35,709 nucleotides of DNA, taken from positions 1 to 35,709 of the forward strand of contig JBGVKV010000090.1 in the NCBI GenBank assembly GCA_045123975.1, read 5' to 3'. The stretch's first letter is position 1. Each line of letters opens with the position of its first letter. The stretch comes from SIG701 sp045123975 (GTDB taxonomy: Bacteria; Bacillota; Clostridia; Oscillospirales; CAG-272). Positions 1 to 6,766 of the stretch are shown here, piece after piece. The notes under the pieces were generated by a model. It worked only from the letters and a program-made list of their open reading frames with translations, ran no database searches and was not told the origin of the DNA. The translations under genes and the position numbers were made by a program.

Positions 1-437
1 GTATGAAGGCAAAATTGCGCCGCACGAAGAATCTGGGGCTGGTAGTTATCGACTATTTGCAGCTGATGCAGAGCGATCGGCGTATCGATAACCGTGTCAA
101 TGAAGTGGCGGAGATCTCCCGCGGACTGAAGCTGCTGGCGAAGGAATTGCAGGTTCCCGTGATCTGCTGTGCTCAGCTGTCCCGAGGCCCCGAATCCAGA
201 ACGGATAAGCGCCCCATGCTGTCCGATCTCCGTGATTCCGGTGCTATCGAGCAGGATGCGGATATCGTACTGTTCCTCTATCGTGACGAATACTATAAAA
301 CCGAAAAGGATGAGCCGCAGAATATTGCGGAGGTCATCGTGGCCAAAAACCGTCACGGTTCCACGGGCAACGTGAAGATGGGATGGTTCGGCCAGTATAC
401 CAAGTTTACTACCTTGGAAGAGGATCGCCAGGAATAA
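1..437 (+). CDS. dnaB: Replicative DNA helicase DnaB, C-terminal part (5'-truncated)
   Basis: This is the last 144 codons of the replicative helicase, which unwinds DNA at the fork as a hexameric ring. The reading frame runs in from the left edge; the methionine at base 3 is internal. Visible are the Walker B strand (LVVIDYLQLM), the segment containing CCAQLSR, and the family hallmark DLRDSGAIEQDAD followed by LFLYRDEYY, with the usual KNRHGSTG near the C-terminus. Walker A and the N-terminal domain lie outside the window. Only 15 bases separate its stop from the next gene, so the two are probably co-transcribed. Confidence 0.96.
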   Translation, partial: MKAKLRRTKNLGLVVIDYLQLMQSDRRIDNRVNEVAEISRGLKLLAKELQVPVICCAQLSRGPESRTDKRPMLSDLRDSGAIEQDADIVLFLYRDEYYKTEKDEPQNIAEVIVAKNRHGSTGNVKMGWFGQYTKFTTLEEDRQE

Positions 438-452
438 GAAAGGAGTTGCGTT

Positions 453-1388
453 ATGCAAACGGAATCATTCTTTCTTCAAAGCGAATTTGACGGAGTACGC
501 CTGTCCGTTATGACGGTGTGCCCCGATGCGCCCCGGTTCTGCCTGCAGATCACCCACGGCATGGCAGAGCATAAGATGCGGTATATCCCTTTTATGGAAT
601 ATATAGCCTCACTCGGCGGCGCCTGCATTATTTCCGATATGCGAGGGCATGGCGAAACGTCTGCCGCCGAGGATTACGGATACTTTGGCGAGCATAGCGT
701 GGAGGCAACCCTATCCGATCTGCATCAGATCGGCGGCATCCTCCGCGGAAGGTATCCCGGGTTGCCGATGATTCTTCTCGGACACAGTATGGGTTCTCTC
801 GTGGCCCGGTCTTATGCGGCCGAGCATGACCGTGAGCTTTCCGCTCTGATTCTGTCCGGCGAGGCGTCCAACAATCCGGCTGTGGGCGCAGGGCTTTTCC
901 TTACCCGGCTGCTAGCCCTGTTCCGCTCAGAACGGCACCGATCCTCCCTGATTGAAGGCATGTCTACCGGAGCCTATGACAAGGCGTTTCCGAATGGGGC
1001 AAAATTCGGATGGCTCAGCGCCAACGAAGAAAACCGGCAAAAGTACATCGAGGATCCCGGATGCGGATTCCCCTTTACCCTCAACGGATACGACACCCTC
1101 TTTTCCTTTATGAAACGAACCTATTCCCCCAAGTACTATAGCGTACGCAACAAGAAAATGCCGATTTTGTTTGTGTCCGGCGAGGACGATCTCGTTATGG
1201 GCGGCAAAAAGGCGTTTGGCGACGCGGTCCGCTTTATGCGGGATATGGGCTACCGTGACGTTCAGTCCAAGCTGTACCCCGGTATGCGCCACGAGATCCT
1301 GATGGAAAACGAAAAAGAAACGGTGTATGCAGACATCGCCCGCTTTATTGAAACAGCGGTGCAGGGAAGTGTACCCGTCAGCGAATAA
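453..1388 (+). CDS. Alpha/beta hydrolase, lysophospholipase/monoacylglycerol lipase type
   Basis: A 311-residue serine hydrolase of the Hydrolase_4 group, without a signal peptide, so probably cytoplasmic. The nucleophile elbow is GHSMGS with Ser112. The likely acid is Asp245 or Asp246 in SGEDD, and the catalytic His is His280 in GMRHEI. The oxyanion strand includes ITHGMAEH (residues 33-40), and DMRGHGET (62-69) is a typical loop of monoglyceride lipases. AGGAG lies just ahead of the ATG. It follows dnaB closely and may be read from the same transcript. The fold and catalytic triad are clear; the substrate (lysophospholipid, monoacylglycerol or another ester) cannot be decided from sequence. 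Confidence 0.88.
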   Translation: MQTESFFLQSEFDGVRLSVMTVCPDAPRFCLQITHGMAEHKMRYIPFMEYIASLGGACIISDMRGHGETSAAEDYGYFGEHSVEATLSDLHQIGGILRGRYPGLPMILLGHSMGSLVARSYAAEHDRELSALILSGEASNNPAVGAGLFLTRLLALFRSERHRSSLIEGMSTGAYDKAFPNGAKFGWLSANEENRQKYIEDPGCGFPFTLNGYDTLFSFMKRTYSPKYYSVRNKKMPILFVSGEDDLVMGGKKAFGDAVRFMRDMGYRDVQSKLYPGMRHEILMENEKETVYADIARFIETAVQGSVPVSE

Positions 1389-1437
1389 AAAATTTTTCGG
1401 GATCCGGAACATATTTCCAACTTCATTCGTCTTATAT

Positions 1438-1466
1438 GTCAGATACGGGTACGTTCCGTATATGAC
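1438..1466. promoter_or_regulatory. Inverted repeat in the leader of the surface-protein gene
   Basis: Two 11-base arms (1438-1448 and 1456-1466) pair with one mismatch around a 7-base loop. No T-tract follows, so it is not an intrinsic terminator for the upstream gene. It could be an mRNA-stabilising hairpin or an operator for the surface-protein gene that starts at 1517. I found no convincing -35/-10 pair in 1389-1516. Confidence 0.4.
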
Positions 1467-1516
1467 GTTGAGAATATTCAACCAGTCAATTCTTTAGATC
1501 TATAAAGGAGAACATT

Positions 1517-3319
1517 ATGAAAAAATCATTGAAACTGTTGTCTGCTGCGTTTGTAGCCATTATGCTTCTTTCCGCAGTGGCAACCCCCGTTGCTATGGCA
1601 GCGACTACCAATTCCTTGGGCAGCCTTACTGTGAACCCTGATCTGTACATCATGGAACAGCTGTGGAAAGGCAATTGCATTCCCATGGCAAACGGTGACT
1701 ACTGGATTCCTTCCATCGGCGTTGTTGACGGCGATAGGGTTAATGAACTGAAGGATAAGTATTGGTCTAATCTGTATCCTTCTTACGGTCCCATGTTCCC
1801 CGGTTACTCCGGCCTTCAGGTTATTAACGTGGAAATGAACCAGTACGAGAGAAAGTACCTGGCTATGGGTACTTCGTATACCTATACCAGCCTGGATCCC
1901 GATATCGTTACCGTGGATCAGTATGGCACACTGTATGCAATAGGCTCCGGCACGGCTACGATTTCTCTGTCTGTTGACGGCCTTACCTGGATGCTTGTCA
2001 ACGTAACCGTAAAGCCCGTTACGTTTGATCCCGCAGATTTCGCAGTGGATCTGGTTATTGGCAAGACCCTTCTGCAGATCGGTGATTCCGTCAGCGTATA
2101 CGCCCGCCTTCTGAAAGACGGCTACTACGTTCCCCTGGGAGACAGCTATATCAAGTTCAGCGTAGAGGATGAGGACGTTTTGAAACTTTCCGGCGGTATG
2201 CTGACGGCTGTTGGTATCGGCAAGACTACCGTTACCGCCTACATCCCCGATACTGCTCTTTCTGAGTCCATTGAGATCCAGGTAATCAATAAGCTGGAAA
2301 CTCCCTCTTATCCCAATTATGGTGATATCTGGTATCCTTCCTACGGTGGAAACTGGTATCCCAGCATGGGCGGTACATGGTATCCTCCCTATGGCGGAAC
2401 CTGGTACCCCGGTTACGGTGATATCCTGTATCCCGGATTGGGCAGTAACTTCTTCCCCTCCTACGGCATGGATCTGGCTACTTGGCTCGGCCTTGACTCC
2501 GATGTATACAAGGTAACCTATAAGATGATGTTCTGGCAGGGTGAGTGGCAGCAGGTTCTCGTTGCCGTTCCTAAGGATGGCGATGCTCCTGCTATGAAGG
2601 ATTACACGGTTCGCTACAAGCTCATTTATAAGGATGGCGATTGGTCCTATATTCCTTATATGGTTCCCAAGAATATGATTGAGTCTACTCCCGAAACTCC
2701 CGAGGATCCCAAGGAAGACGATAAGGTGGATGACACCCTGACCAAGGAAGAACAGGAAGCACTCCAGAAGGCTGAGGAAGAGGCAAAGAAGCTTGCTGAG
2801 TTGAAAAAGCTGATTGCCAAGGCTCTGGAAGGCAAGCTGGAATGGTATGAGGTATATACCGATTTGAACGGCGACGCATCCTACTACGACGGCGTAGAGT
2901 TCGTTCTGAACAAGCAGTACCTGACCGGTAAAGACGACGGTAAGTTCGGTACGAAGGATAAGATGACCTTCAACGACGTAAAGGAACTGCTGATCAAGTA
3001 CACCGAGCTCACTACCGCTGAGTTCGATAAGACCGGCATCCTCACCTTCGAGGACGGCGAGAAGGAAATCACCCGTCAGGAGATCAGCCTGGCATTCTAC
3101 AAACTGGCTGCATACCTGAAGGAAGACGTGTCCGGAAGAGCATCCATGGCCCGTTATAAAGATAAGGGTGAGCTGTCCGCAGCGTACAGCGATTCCTTTG
3201 CATGGGCTATCCAGAACAAGGTAATTCTCACCACTTCTGAGAAGATGACCCCCAACGGCAACGTGACCCGCGGTGACCTGGCACTGATCCTGTACCGCTT
3301 CGACAAGTTCGCAAAATAA
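1517..3319 (+). CDS. Exported S-layer-like protein with BIG2 domains, WYPxYG repeats and SLH-type C-terminus
   Basis: A 600-residue cell-surface protein. In order: a signal peptide ending near AMA (residue ~28); a BIG2 Ig-like domain around 95-165 (DPDIVTVDQYGTLYAIGSGTA); a second around 178-257 (DEDVLKL followed by TAVGIGKTTVTAY); an aromatic/Gly/Pro repeat at about 263-318 built on WYPxYGG; a charged, probably helical Glu/Lys linker at 393-445; and SLH-like motifs to the end. The last SLH motif is clearest (FAWAIQNKVI, then NVTRGDLALILYR). SLH modules normally hold proteins to pyruvylated wall polymers, so it is probably wall-anchored. AAAGGAG precedes the ATG and a strong terminator follows, consistent with a monocistronic, well-expressed gene. 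Its ligand or structural role is unknown. Confidence 0.85.
   Translation: MKKSLKLLSAAFVAIMLLSAVATPVAMAATTNSLGSLTVNPDLYIMEQLWKGNCIPMANGDYWIPSIGVVDGDRVNELKDKYWSNLYPSYGPMFPGYSGLQVINVEMNQYERKYLAMGTSYTYTSLDPDIVTVDQYGTLYAIGSGTATISLSVDGLTWMLVNVTVKPVTFDPADFAVDLVIGKTLLQIGDSVSVYARLLKDGYYVPLGDSYIKFSVEDEDVLKLSGGMLTAVGIGKTTVTAYIPDTALSESIEIQVINKLETPSYPNYGDIWYPSYGGNWYPSMGGTWYPPYGGTWYPGYGDILYPGLGSNFFPSYGMDLATWLGLDSDVYKVTYKMMFWQGEWQQVLVAVPKDGDAPAMKDYTVRYKLIYKDGDWSYIPYMVPKNMIESTPETPEDPKEDDKVDDTLTKEEQEALQKAEEEAKKLAELKKLIAKALEGKLEWYEVYTDLNGDASYYDGVEFVLNKQYLTGKDDGKFGTKDKMTFNDVKELLIKYTELTTAEFDKTGILTFEDGEKEITRQEISLAFYKLAAYLKEDVSGRASMARYKDKGELSAAYSDSFAWAIQNKVILTTSEKMTPNGNVTRGDLALILYRFDKFAK
2305..2465 (+). repeat. 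In-frame repeat coding for tandem WYPxYGG units
   Basis: Degenerate in-frame units of roughly 27-33 bases encode a series of YP-x-YG motifs: SYPNYG, WYPSYG, WYPSMG, WYPPYG, WYPGYG, LYPGLG and FFPSYG. A related LYPSYG and MFPGYSG occurs earlier, near bases 1771-1812, so the motif is not confined to the array. Such arrays can change length by slippage. Confidence 0.75.
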
Positions 3320-3331
3320 TGAGTTCCATAA

Positions 3332-3359
3332 GGGGCGCACCACGGTGCGCCCCTTTTTT
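3332..3359 (+). terminator. Intrinsic terminator of the surface-protein gene
   Basis: A 9-bp GC-rich stem (3332-3340 with 3345-3353) closes a CACG loop and is followed by six T. It starts 12 bases after the stop codon. Confidence 0.93.
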
Positions 3360-3393
3360 GCGCAAATTATTTCGGGAAATTTCAAAATCGGTA

Positions 3394-3422
3394 TTGCTAT
3401 TTTTTTGCGGCTGTGCTATAAT
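3394..3422 (+). promoter_or_regulatory. Promoter of tRNA-Leu
   Basis: TTGCTA (3394-3399), a 17-base spacer and a perfect TATAAT (3417-3422). The mature tRNA begins 54 bases after the -10 box. Confidence 0.8.
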
Positions 3423-3475
3423 AGTCAAGGTTCGTTAGCGGATGTGTGCTTGACATTCCCCGGCGAATCATGGAA

Positions 3476-3562
3476 GCCGGTGTGTTGGAATCGGCAGACG
3501 AGGTGGACTCAAAATCCATTGGTAGCAATACCGTGCGGGTTCAAGTCCCGCCACCGGCACCA
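3476..3562 (+). tRNA. tRNA-Leu (anticodon CAA, reads UUG)
   Basis: The 7-bp acceptor stem GCCGGTG (3476-3482) pairs with CACCGGC (3552-3558), and ACCA (3559-3562) gives an encoded CCA end. The anticodon loop is CTCAAAA, flanked by GTGGA and TCCAT, giving anticodon CAA. A long variable arm (TGGTA, GCAA, TACCG) marks a class II tRNA, and the T-arm is GCGGG-TTCAAGT-CCCGC. All arms pair, so the gene looks functional. Confidence 0.96.
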
Positions 3563-3565
3563 AAA

Positions 3566-3599
3566 AATAAGGACTACCGCAAGGTGGTCCTTATTTTTT
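3566..3599 (+). terminator. Intrinsic terminator of tRNA-Leu
   Basis: A 13-bp stem with one G-U pair (3566-3578 with 3583-3595) closes a GCAA loop and runs into a T-tract ending at 3599, directly after the CCA end. Confidence 0.92.
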
Positions 3600-3617
3600 C
3601 GTATATCAAGGGAAGCA

Positions 3618-3748
3618 GCGGGACTTGAAGGCCCGTTAGTGAATGACTGCCGGTGGCAGTCAGAGCCTGAGCACGCGAGTTGCCGAGTTGCATTTTGCAA
3701 CTTCCGGCAACTCGACGGCCACGCAGGCCGGGCAAGTCCCGCCACCGG
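3618..3748. repeat. Structured palindromic element beside tRNA-Leu, ending in a copy of the tRNA 3' arm
   Basis: This 131-base stretch has no convincing gene but strong foldable structure. Outer arms GCGGGACTTG (3618-3627) and CAAGTCCCGC (3733-3742) are perfectly complementary, extended by CCCG/CGGG. Inside are hairpin A (3645-3651 with 3655-3661, loop GGT) and hairpin B (3677-3685 with 3705-3713, continued by 3686-3692 with 3696-3702, with a two-base bulge). The predicted shape is a three-way junction. Its 3' end, 3733-3748, repeats 16 of 16 bases of the tRNA T-arm/acceptor strand at 3542-3557. I infer a repeat family or RNA element associated with tRNA genes; a relic of integration at the tRNA 3' end is the alternative. 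Confidence 0.6.
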
Positions 3749-3840
3749 ACCGACAGTGTCGGTTCCCAACACCGTAGAGCAACAGCAAAATCAAGCATCA
3801 CCCCACAGCGGCAAAGTATAGAGCGCATCGCATGCATACA

Positions 3841-3872
3841 GGCGTCGCCTAAAGGCGGTGCCCTTATTTTTT
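3841..3872 (+). terminator. Intrinsic terminator closing the tRNA-adjacent element
   Basis: GGCGTCGCC (3841-3849) pairs through two G-U wobbles with GGCGGTGCC (3854-3862) around a TAAA loop, followed by CTTATTTTTT. The end of this sequence resembles the tRNA terminator (CCTTATTTTTT in both). It directly abuts the proC promoter. I see no gene in 3600-3942. Confidence 0.75.
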
Positions 3873-3873
3873 C

Positions 3874-3902
3874 TTGCACTTTTTTTGTGTGCGTGATATA
3901 AT
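3874..3902 (+). promoter_or_regulatory. Promoter of the proC-like gene
   Basis: TTGCAC (3874-3879), 17-base spacer, TATAAT (3897-3902), 40 bases upstream of the start codon. Confidence 0.82.
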
Positions 3903-3942
3903 TTACCAATAAGATTATGAAATTACCTTTGTTGGAGGACGT

Positions 3943-4692
3943 ATGAAAATTGGAGTTGCGGGATTCGGCCATTTGGGAAAGGCATTCGTAAAAGGAATGC
4001 TGAATGACGGTTTTGTGAGCAAAGAAGATATTTATATCACTGCTAACTCGAAAATCACTAAAGAGCGGGCACGCAATGAATACGGAGTGCACGTTTGCTG
4101 CTCGAATACGGAGTTGATTCAAGCAACGGATATCATTTTTATTTGCGTCCCTGCCAACGTTTTCTTTTCCGATTTCGGTGATTGCGGTGTCGTATCGGAA
4201 GACAAGACTTTTGTAAGCCTTATGGCGGGGGTGACGCTTTCACAATTGAAGCAGTGTATAGGGCGGGGGCGTATTATGCGCGCCATGCCAAACCTTGGAA
4301 TTGAGAGAAATGACGGTATCATTTGCTATACGGCAACAGATGACCAGTGTGTCGTTAAGATTATGGAACATCTGGGTTACTCATTCTGTGTTCCGGAGGG
4401 GGATATTGAAAAGATAACGGCCTTTGCCTCCTGCGGTATTGGTTTTGCCGCATATATTCTGAACTGTTTTTTCGAAAAAGGAAGGGATTTGGGCTTTTCG
4501 GCAGATACCACTATGAGAATTGTGGACAATATTTTCCGAAATGCGCTTCGCGCCGCGGATTATTCTGAATTGGTTGATTCCGTTGCTACAAAAGGCGGTG
4601 CTACCGAGGCCGGTGTAATGCGTTTGGATGAACATAAAACAAACGAAATTATTGGAGATGCCGTCGATGCGGCATACCTTAGAATGACGTGA
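3943..4692 (+). CDS. proC: Pyrroline-5-carboxylate reductase family protein
   Basis: A 249-residue NAD(P)-dependent reductase of the ProC family, which makes proline from pyrroline-5-carboxylate in the cytoplasm. The N-terminal Rossmann glycine motif is GFGHLGKAF (residues 7-15), followed by IFICVPANVF and VSLMAGVTL in the positions ProC uses for cofactor contacts. RAMPNLGIE corresponds to the conserved RxMPN segment, and VATKGGATEAGV corresponds to the C-terminal substrate/dimer signature (usually VxSPGGTT). It is slightly shorter than typical ProC (~265-270 residues) and the signature is divergent (KGGA rather than PGGT), so specificity for another imino acid is possible. GGAGG precedes the ATG; it has its own promoter and appears to be transcribed alone. 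Confidence 0.82.
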   Translation: MKIGVAGFGHLGKAFVKGMLNDGFVSKEDIYITANSKITKERARNEYGVHVCCSNTELIQATDIIFICVPANVFFSDFGDCGVVSEDKTFVSLMAGVTLSQLKQCIGRGRIMRAMPNLGIERNDGIICYTATDDQCVVKIMEHLGYSFCVPEGDIEKITAFASCGIGFAAYILNCFFEKGRDLGFSADTTMRIVDNIFRNALRAADYSELVDSVATKGGATEAGVMRLDEHKTNEIIGDAVDAAYLRMT

Positions 4693-4747
4693 AGAGAAGA
4701 ATGCATATCCCGCGGGCTTTTGCGTTTCAGGATGGTATCAAACTCCC

Positions 4748-4776
4748 TTGCACATCCCACGCCTCTGTGGTATAAT
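4748..4776 (+). promoter_or_regulatory. Promoter of the glycerol-1-phosphate dehydrogenase/nucleotidyltransferase operon
   Basis: TTGCAC (4748-4753), 17-base spacer, TATAAT (4771-4776). The leader is about 30 nt and carries CAGGAGG before the ATG at 4815. Confidence 0.85.
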
Positions 4777-4814
4777 GAACCCAGACATTTGAGTTTACGA
4801 CAGGAGGAAACATT

Positions 4815-5843
4815 ATGAAACATAACATACTGAAAATTGGGCAGAAGAAGATTCTCGAAGTGGGCTCCACCCTTCGCGAGGCGGATATCCACGGAAAGAT
4901 TCTGTATATCTCCGACCCGGTCGTAGATAAACTGTACGGTCATATCGTCCGTCCCCAGATCGAGTCAGTGGGACAGATCAAGGTGGATACCGTGGAGCAG
5001 AACACCATTCGTTACGCCATGTCCGTGGCGGAGCGAATGATCGCCACCGACGTGGAATGTATCGTCGGTATGGGCGGCGGACGGGTTCTGGACGTGTGCA
5101 AGTATGCGGCGTTCATTGCCAAAAAGCCTTTTATGTCCATCCCCACCACCATGGCCAACGACGGTATTGCTTCTCCCATTGCCGTTTTGAAGCGGGAGGA
5201 TAATAAGCCGAAAAGTCTTGGCTGTGCAATGCCTTCCATGCTGATTCTGGATACGGAATTAATCGCCACCTGTCCTCCTGCGCTGATCAAGGCGGGCATC
5301 GGCGATACCATCTCCAATTATATGGCACTGAAGGACTGGGATCTGGCTGTATCCCGGGGTAAGGAGGTCATGAACGGCTACGCCTATATGATGTCCAAAA
5401 CCTCCCTGGACGCGCTGATGAAGACCCAGTACGATTCCATCACGCCCGAGTTTCTTGATGCGCTCGCCAATTCCCTTGTTCTCTCCGGCATCGCTATGGA
5501 CTTCGCCGGCAGCAGCCGTCCAGTCAGCGGATCGGAGCACCTGTTCAGCCACGCACTGGATTACTATTGTGAAACGCAGAATCTCCACGGTTTCAACGTG
5601 GCCCTTGGCACCATTGCTATTCTGAAGCTGATCGGCGAGGATTACACCGACGCGCTGAACTACCTTCGCAAGTTTGACGTAGACATACACCCCGGCCGTA
5701 TGGGTATCGACGAGGATACGTTCGTGTACTGCATGCAGAATGCCACCGCAATGAGAAACAACCGCTACACGTACCTGCACGAGGTGGATCTGAACGCCTC
5801 CACCCTGCAGAAACTGTATCGGGATCTGCTGACGGAGCTGTAA
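4815..5843 (+). CDS. egsA: sn-Glycerol-1-phosphate dehydrogenase (EgsA/AraM) family protein
   Basis: A 342-residue member of the iron-containing alcohol dehydrogenase superfamily, EgsA/AraM branch, which reduces dihydroxyacetone phosphate to sn-glycerol-1-phosphate with NAD(P)H. The NAD motif is GMGGGRVLDVCKYAA (86-99, with GGG at 87-89 and Asp93). SIPTTMANDGIASP (108-121) is the family's nucleotide/substrate loop. Candidate metal ligands are Asp164 in GIGD, His242 in GSEHLFSHALD and His258 in NLHGFNVALG. The product stereochemistry is inferred from the family. It is translationally coupled to the next gene (one base between stop and ATG), which suggests that its product is activated with a nucleotide rather than used for an ether lipid. 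Confidence 0.82.
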   Translation: MKHNILKIGQKKILEVGSTLREADIHGKILYISDPVVDKLYGHIVRPQIESVGQIKVDTVEQNTIRYAMSVAERMIATDVECIVGMGGGRVLDVCKYAAFIAKKPFMSIPTTMANDGIASPIAVLKREDNKPKSLGCAMPSMLILDTELIATCPPALIKAGIGDTISNYMALKDWDLAVSRGKEVMNGYAYMMSKTSLDALMKTQYDSITPEFLDALANSLVLSGIAMDFAGSSRPVSGSEHLFSHALDYYCETQNLHGFNVALGTIAILKLIGEDYTDALNYLRKFDVDIHPGRMGIDEDTFVYCMQNATAMRNNRYTYLHEVDLNASTLQKLYRDLLTEL

Positions 5844-5844
5844 T

Positions 5845-6570
5845 ATGAAAGCACTGATTTTGGCGGCGGGCGTGGGTTCCCGCCTGGCCCCCCTGACGGA
5901 TCATTTGCCCAAATGCCTGGTGGAAGTAAACGGCACTCCCATCCTGATGAAGCAGATTGAGAATCTGCACGCCTGCGGTATCACGGATATTACCGTGGTG
6001 AGCGGCTATCTTTCCCACGTTCTTTCGTCTGCCGTCCGCGGGAAATATCCGGAAATCAGGATTCTCGAAAGCGTGGATTACGCCGTCACCAACAATATGT
6101 ATTCCGCGTATCTGGCGCGGGAGACTATGGCGGGCGAGGCATTTCTTATGATGAACGCCGACGTGTTCTTTGACGCCTCGGTGATTCGGAATCTTTTGGC
6201 TTGTCCCCATCCCAACGCTGTCACGGTGGACGTGGGACGGTATATGGAAGAGTCTATGAAGGTGAGCGAGAGGGAAGGAAAACTGACCGCCATCTCCAAG
6301 ACGATCCCTCCGGAGCAAGCGCTGGGCTGCTCCATTGACGTGTACAAATTCTCCGCCGGGGCGGCGGATGCCTTTTTTGCGAAATGCGCGGAATATATTG
6401 AGGCAAGAAACGATCGAGGGCAGTGGAGCGAGGTGGCGTTACGCGACATCCTCGCCTATGTGGATTTTCACGCCTGTCCTGTCGGCGGCAGATGGATGGA
6501 AATTGACACCCCGGAGGATCTTGCGTTGGCCCGGGAGTTGTTTGCCGCGGAGGAGACGTGTGGGGTGTGA
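5845..6570 (+). CDS. Nucleotidyltransferase (LicC/sugar-phosphate NTP transferase type)
   Basis: A 241-residue GT-A-fold nucleotidyltransferase. The N-terminal signature is LILAAGVGSRLAPLT followed by LPKCLVEVNGTPIL, giving the GxGxR loop and the PK substrate lysine. MMNADVFFD provides the aspartate usually bound to the catalytic metal, and GRWMEIDTPEDLALA is the C-terminal metal-site motif. This spacing is seen in CTP:phosphocholine cytidylyltransferase (LicC) and aminoethylphosphonate cytidylyltransferase relatives, more than in full-length UDP/dTDP-sugar pyrophosphorylases. The gene begins one base after the stop of the EgsA homologue, so CDP-activation of a glycerol phosphate or related phosphate is a reasonable guess. 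The actual substrate is unknown. Confidence 0.82.
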   Translation: MKALILAAGVGSRLAPLTDHLPKCLVEVNGTPILMKQIENLHACGITDITVVSGYLSHVLSSAVRGKYPEIRILESVDYAVTNNMYSAYLARETMAGEAFLMMNADVFFDASVIRNLLACPHPNAVTVDVGRYMEESMKVSEREGKLTAISKTIPPEQALGCSIDVYKFSAGAADAFFAKCAEYIEARNDRGQWSEVALRDILAYVDFHACPVGGRWMEIDTPEDLALARELFAAEETCGV

Positions 6571-6600
6571 AAGAAAATCTCCTCGATTTTCTGTCCCCGC

Positions 6601-6629
6601 TTGACAAGCAAACGAATTTCTGTTATACT
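6601..6629 (+). promoter_or_regulatory. Promoter of the ZTP-riboswitch operon
   Basis: Perfect TTGACA (6601-6606), 17-base spacer, TATACT (6624-6629). Transcription would begin about 6636, immediately before the riboswitch. Confidence 0.88.
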
Positions 6630-6639
6630 GATTTTGTCA

Positions 6640-6715
6640 AAGAACTGCAGTTGCTGGCGGATAAGTGGAGTACACCACGTGTAACTGCGGAATAAACAAG
6701 CCGACCGCCTGGGCA
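6640..6715 (+). promoter_or_regulatory. ZTP (pfl) riboswitch
   Basis: The RNA matches the pfl/ZTP motif. P1 is CTGCAGTT (6645-6652) with AACTGCGG (6683-6690). The conserved internal strand is GCTGGCGGAT (6653-6662), and P2 is GTGG/CCAC (6665-6668 with 6675-6678). The invariant 3' segment is CCGCCTGGGC (6705-6714). The internal GGCGG (6656-6660) pairs with CCGCC (6705-6709) to form the expected pseudoknot. The class senses ZTP/ZMP, which accumulates when 10-formyl-tetrahydrofolate runs short. Its position before formate transport, IMP cyclohydrolase and Fhs genes fits exactly. Confidence 0.93.
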
Positions 6716-6744
6716 ATCCTGCATTATACGGGATTGCCTTTTTT
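6711..6744 (+). terminator. Riboswitch-controlled terminator (expression platform)
   Basis: GGGCAATCC (6711-6719) pairs with GGATTGCCT (6731-6739) and is followed by T residues to 6744. The 5' arm takes the GGGC of the riboswitch's conserved 3' segment, so ligand-bound aptamer and terminator are mutually exclusive. Binding of ZTP should therefore switch transcription on. Confidence 0.88.
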
Positions 6745-6766
6745 GAATTTTAAGGAGGATATACGT

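Noticed and set aside
2305..2465. CRISPR-like repeat array
   Set aside because: The periodicity is in frame with coding repeats and has no conserved repeat/spacer alternation; no cas genes are present.
1526..3385. A 619-codon open frame on the minus strand
   Set aside because: Shadow of the surface-protein gene, which has signal peptide, ribosome binding site, domains and terminator on the plus strand.
3542..3748. Active integrative element bounded by att sites at tRNA-Leu
   Set aside because: The 16-base direct repeats are only 191 bases apart, with no integrase gene; a repeat element or scar is all that can be supported.
3509..3772. Minus-strand open frame ending in CRWRDLNPHG across the tRNA gene
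   Set aside because: It is the antisense of tRNA-Leu and the palindromic element; WRDLNPH-type peptides are a well-known artefact of tRNA-complement translation. No ribosome binding site.
6665..6766. Upstream extension of the formate channel gene
   Set aside because: The frame is open, but the extension lies inside the ZTP riboswitch and its terminator; AAGGAGG marks the ATG at 6767.
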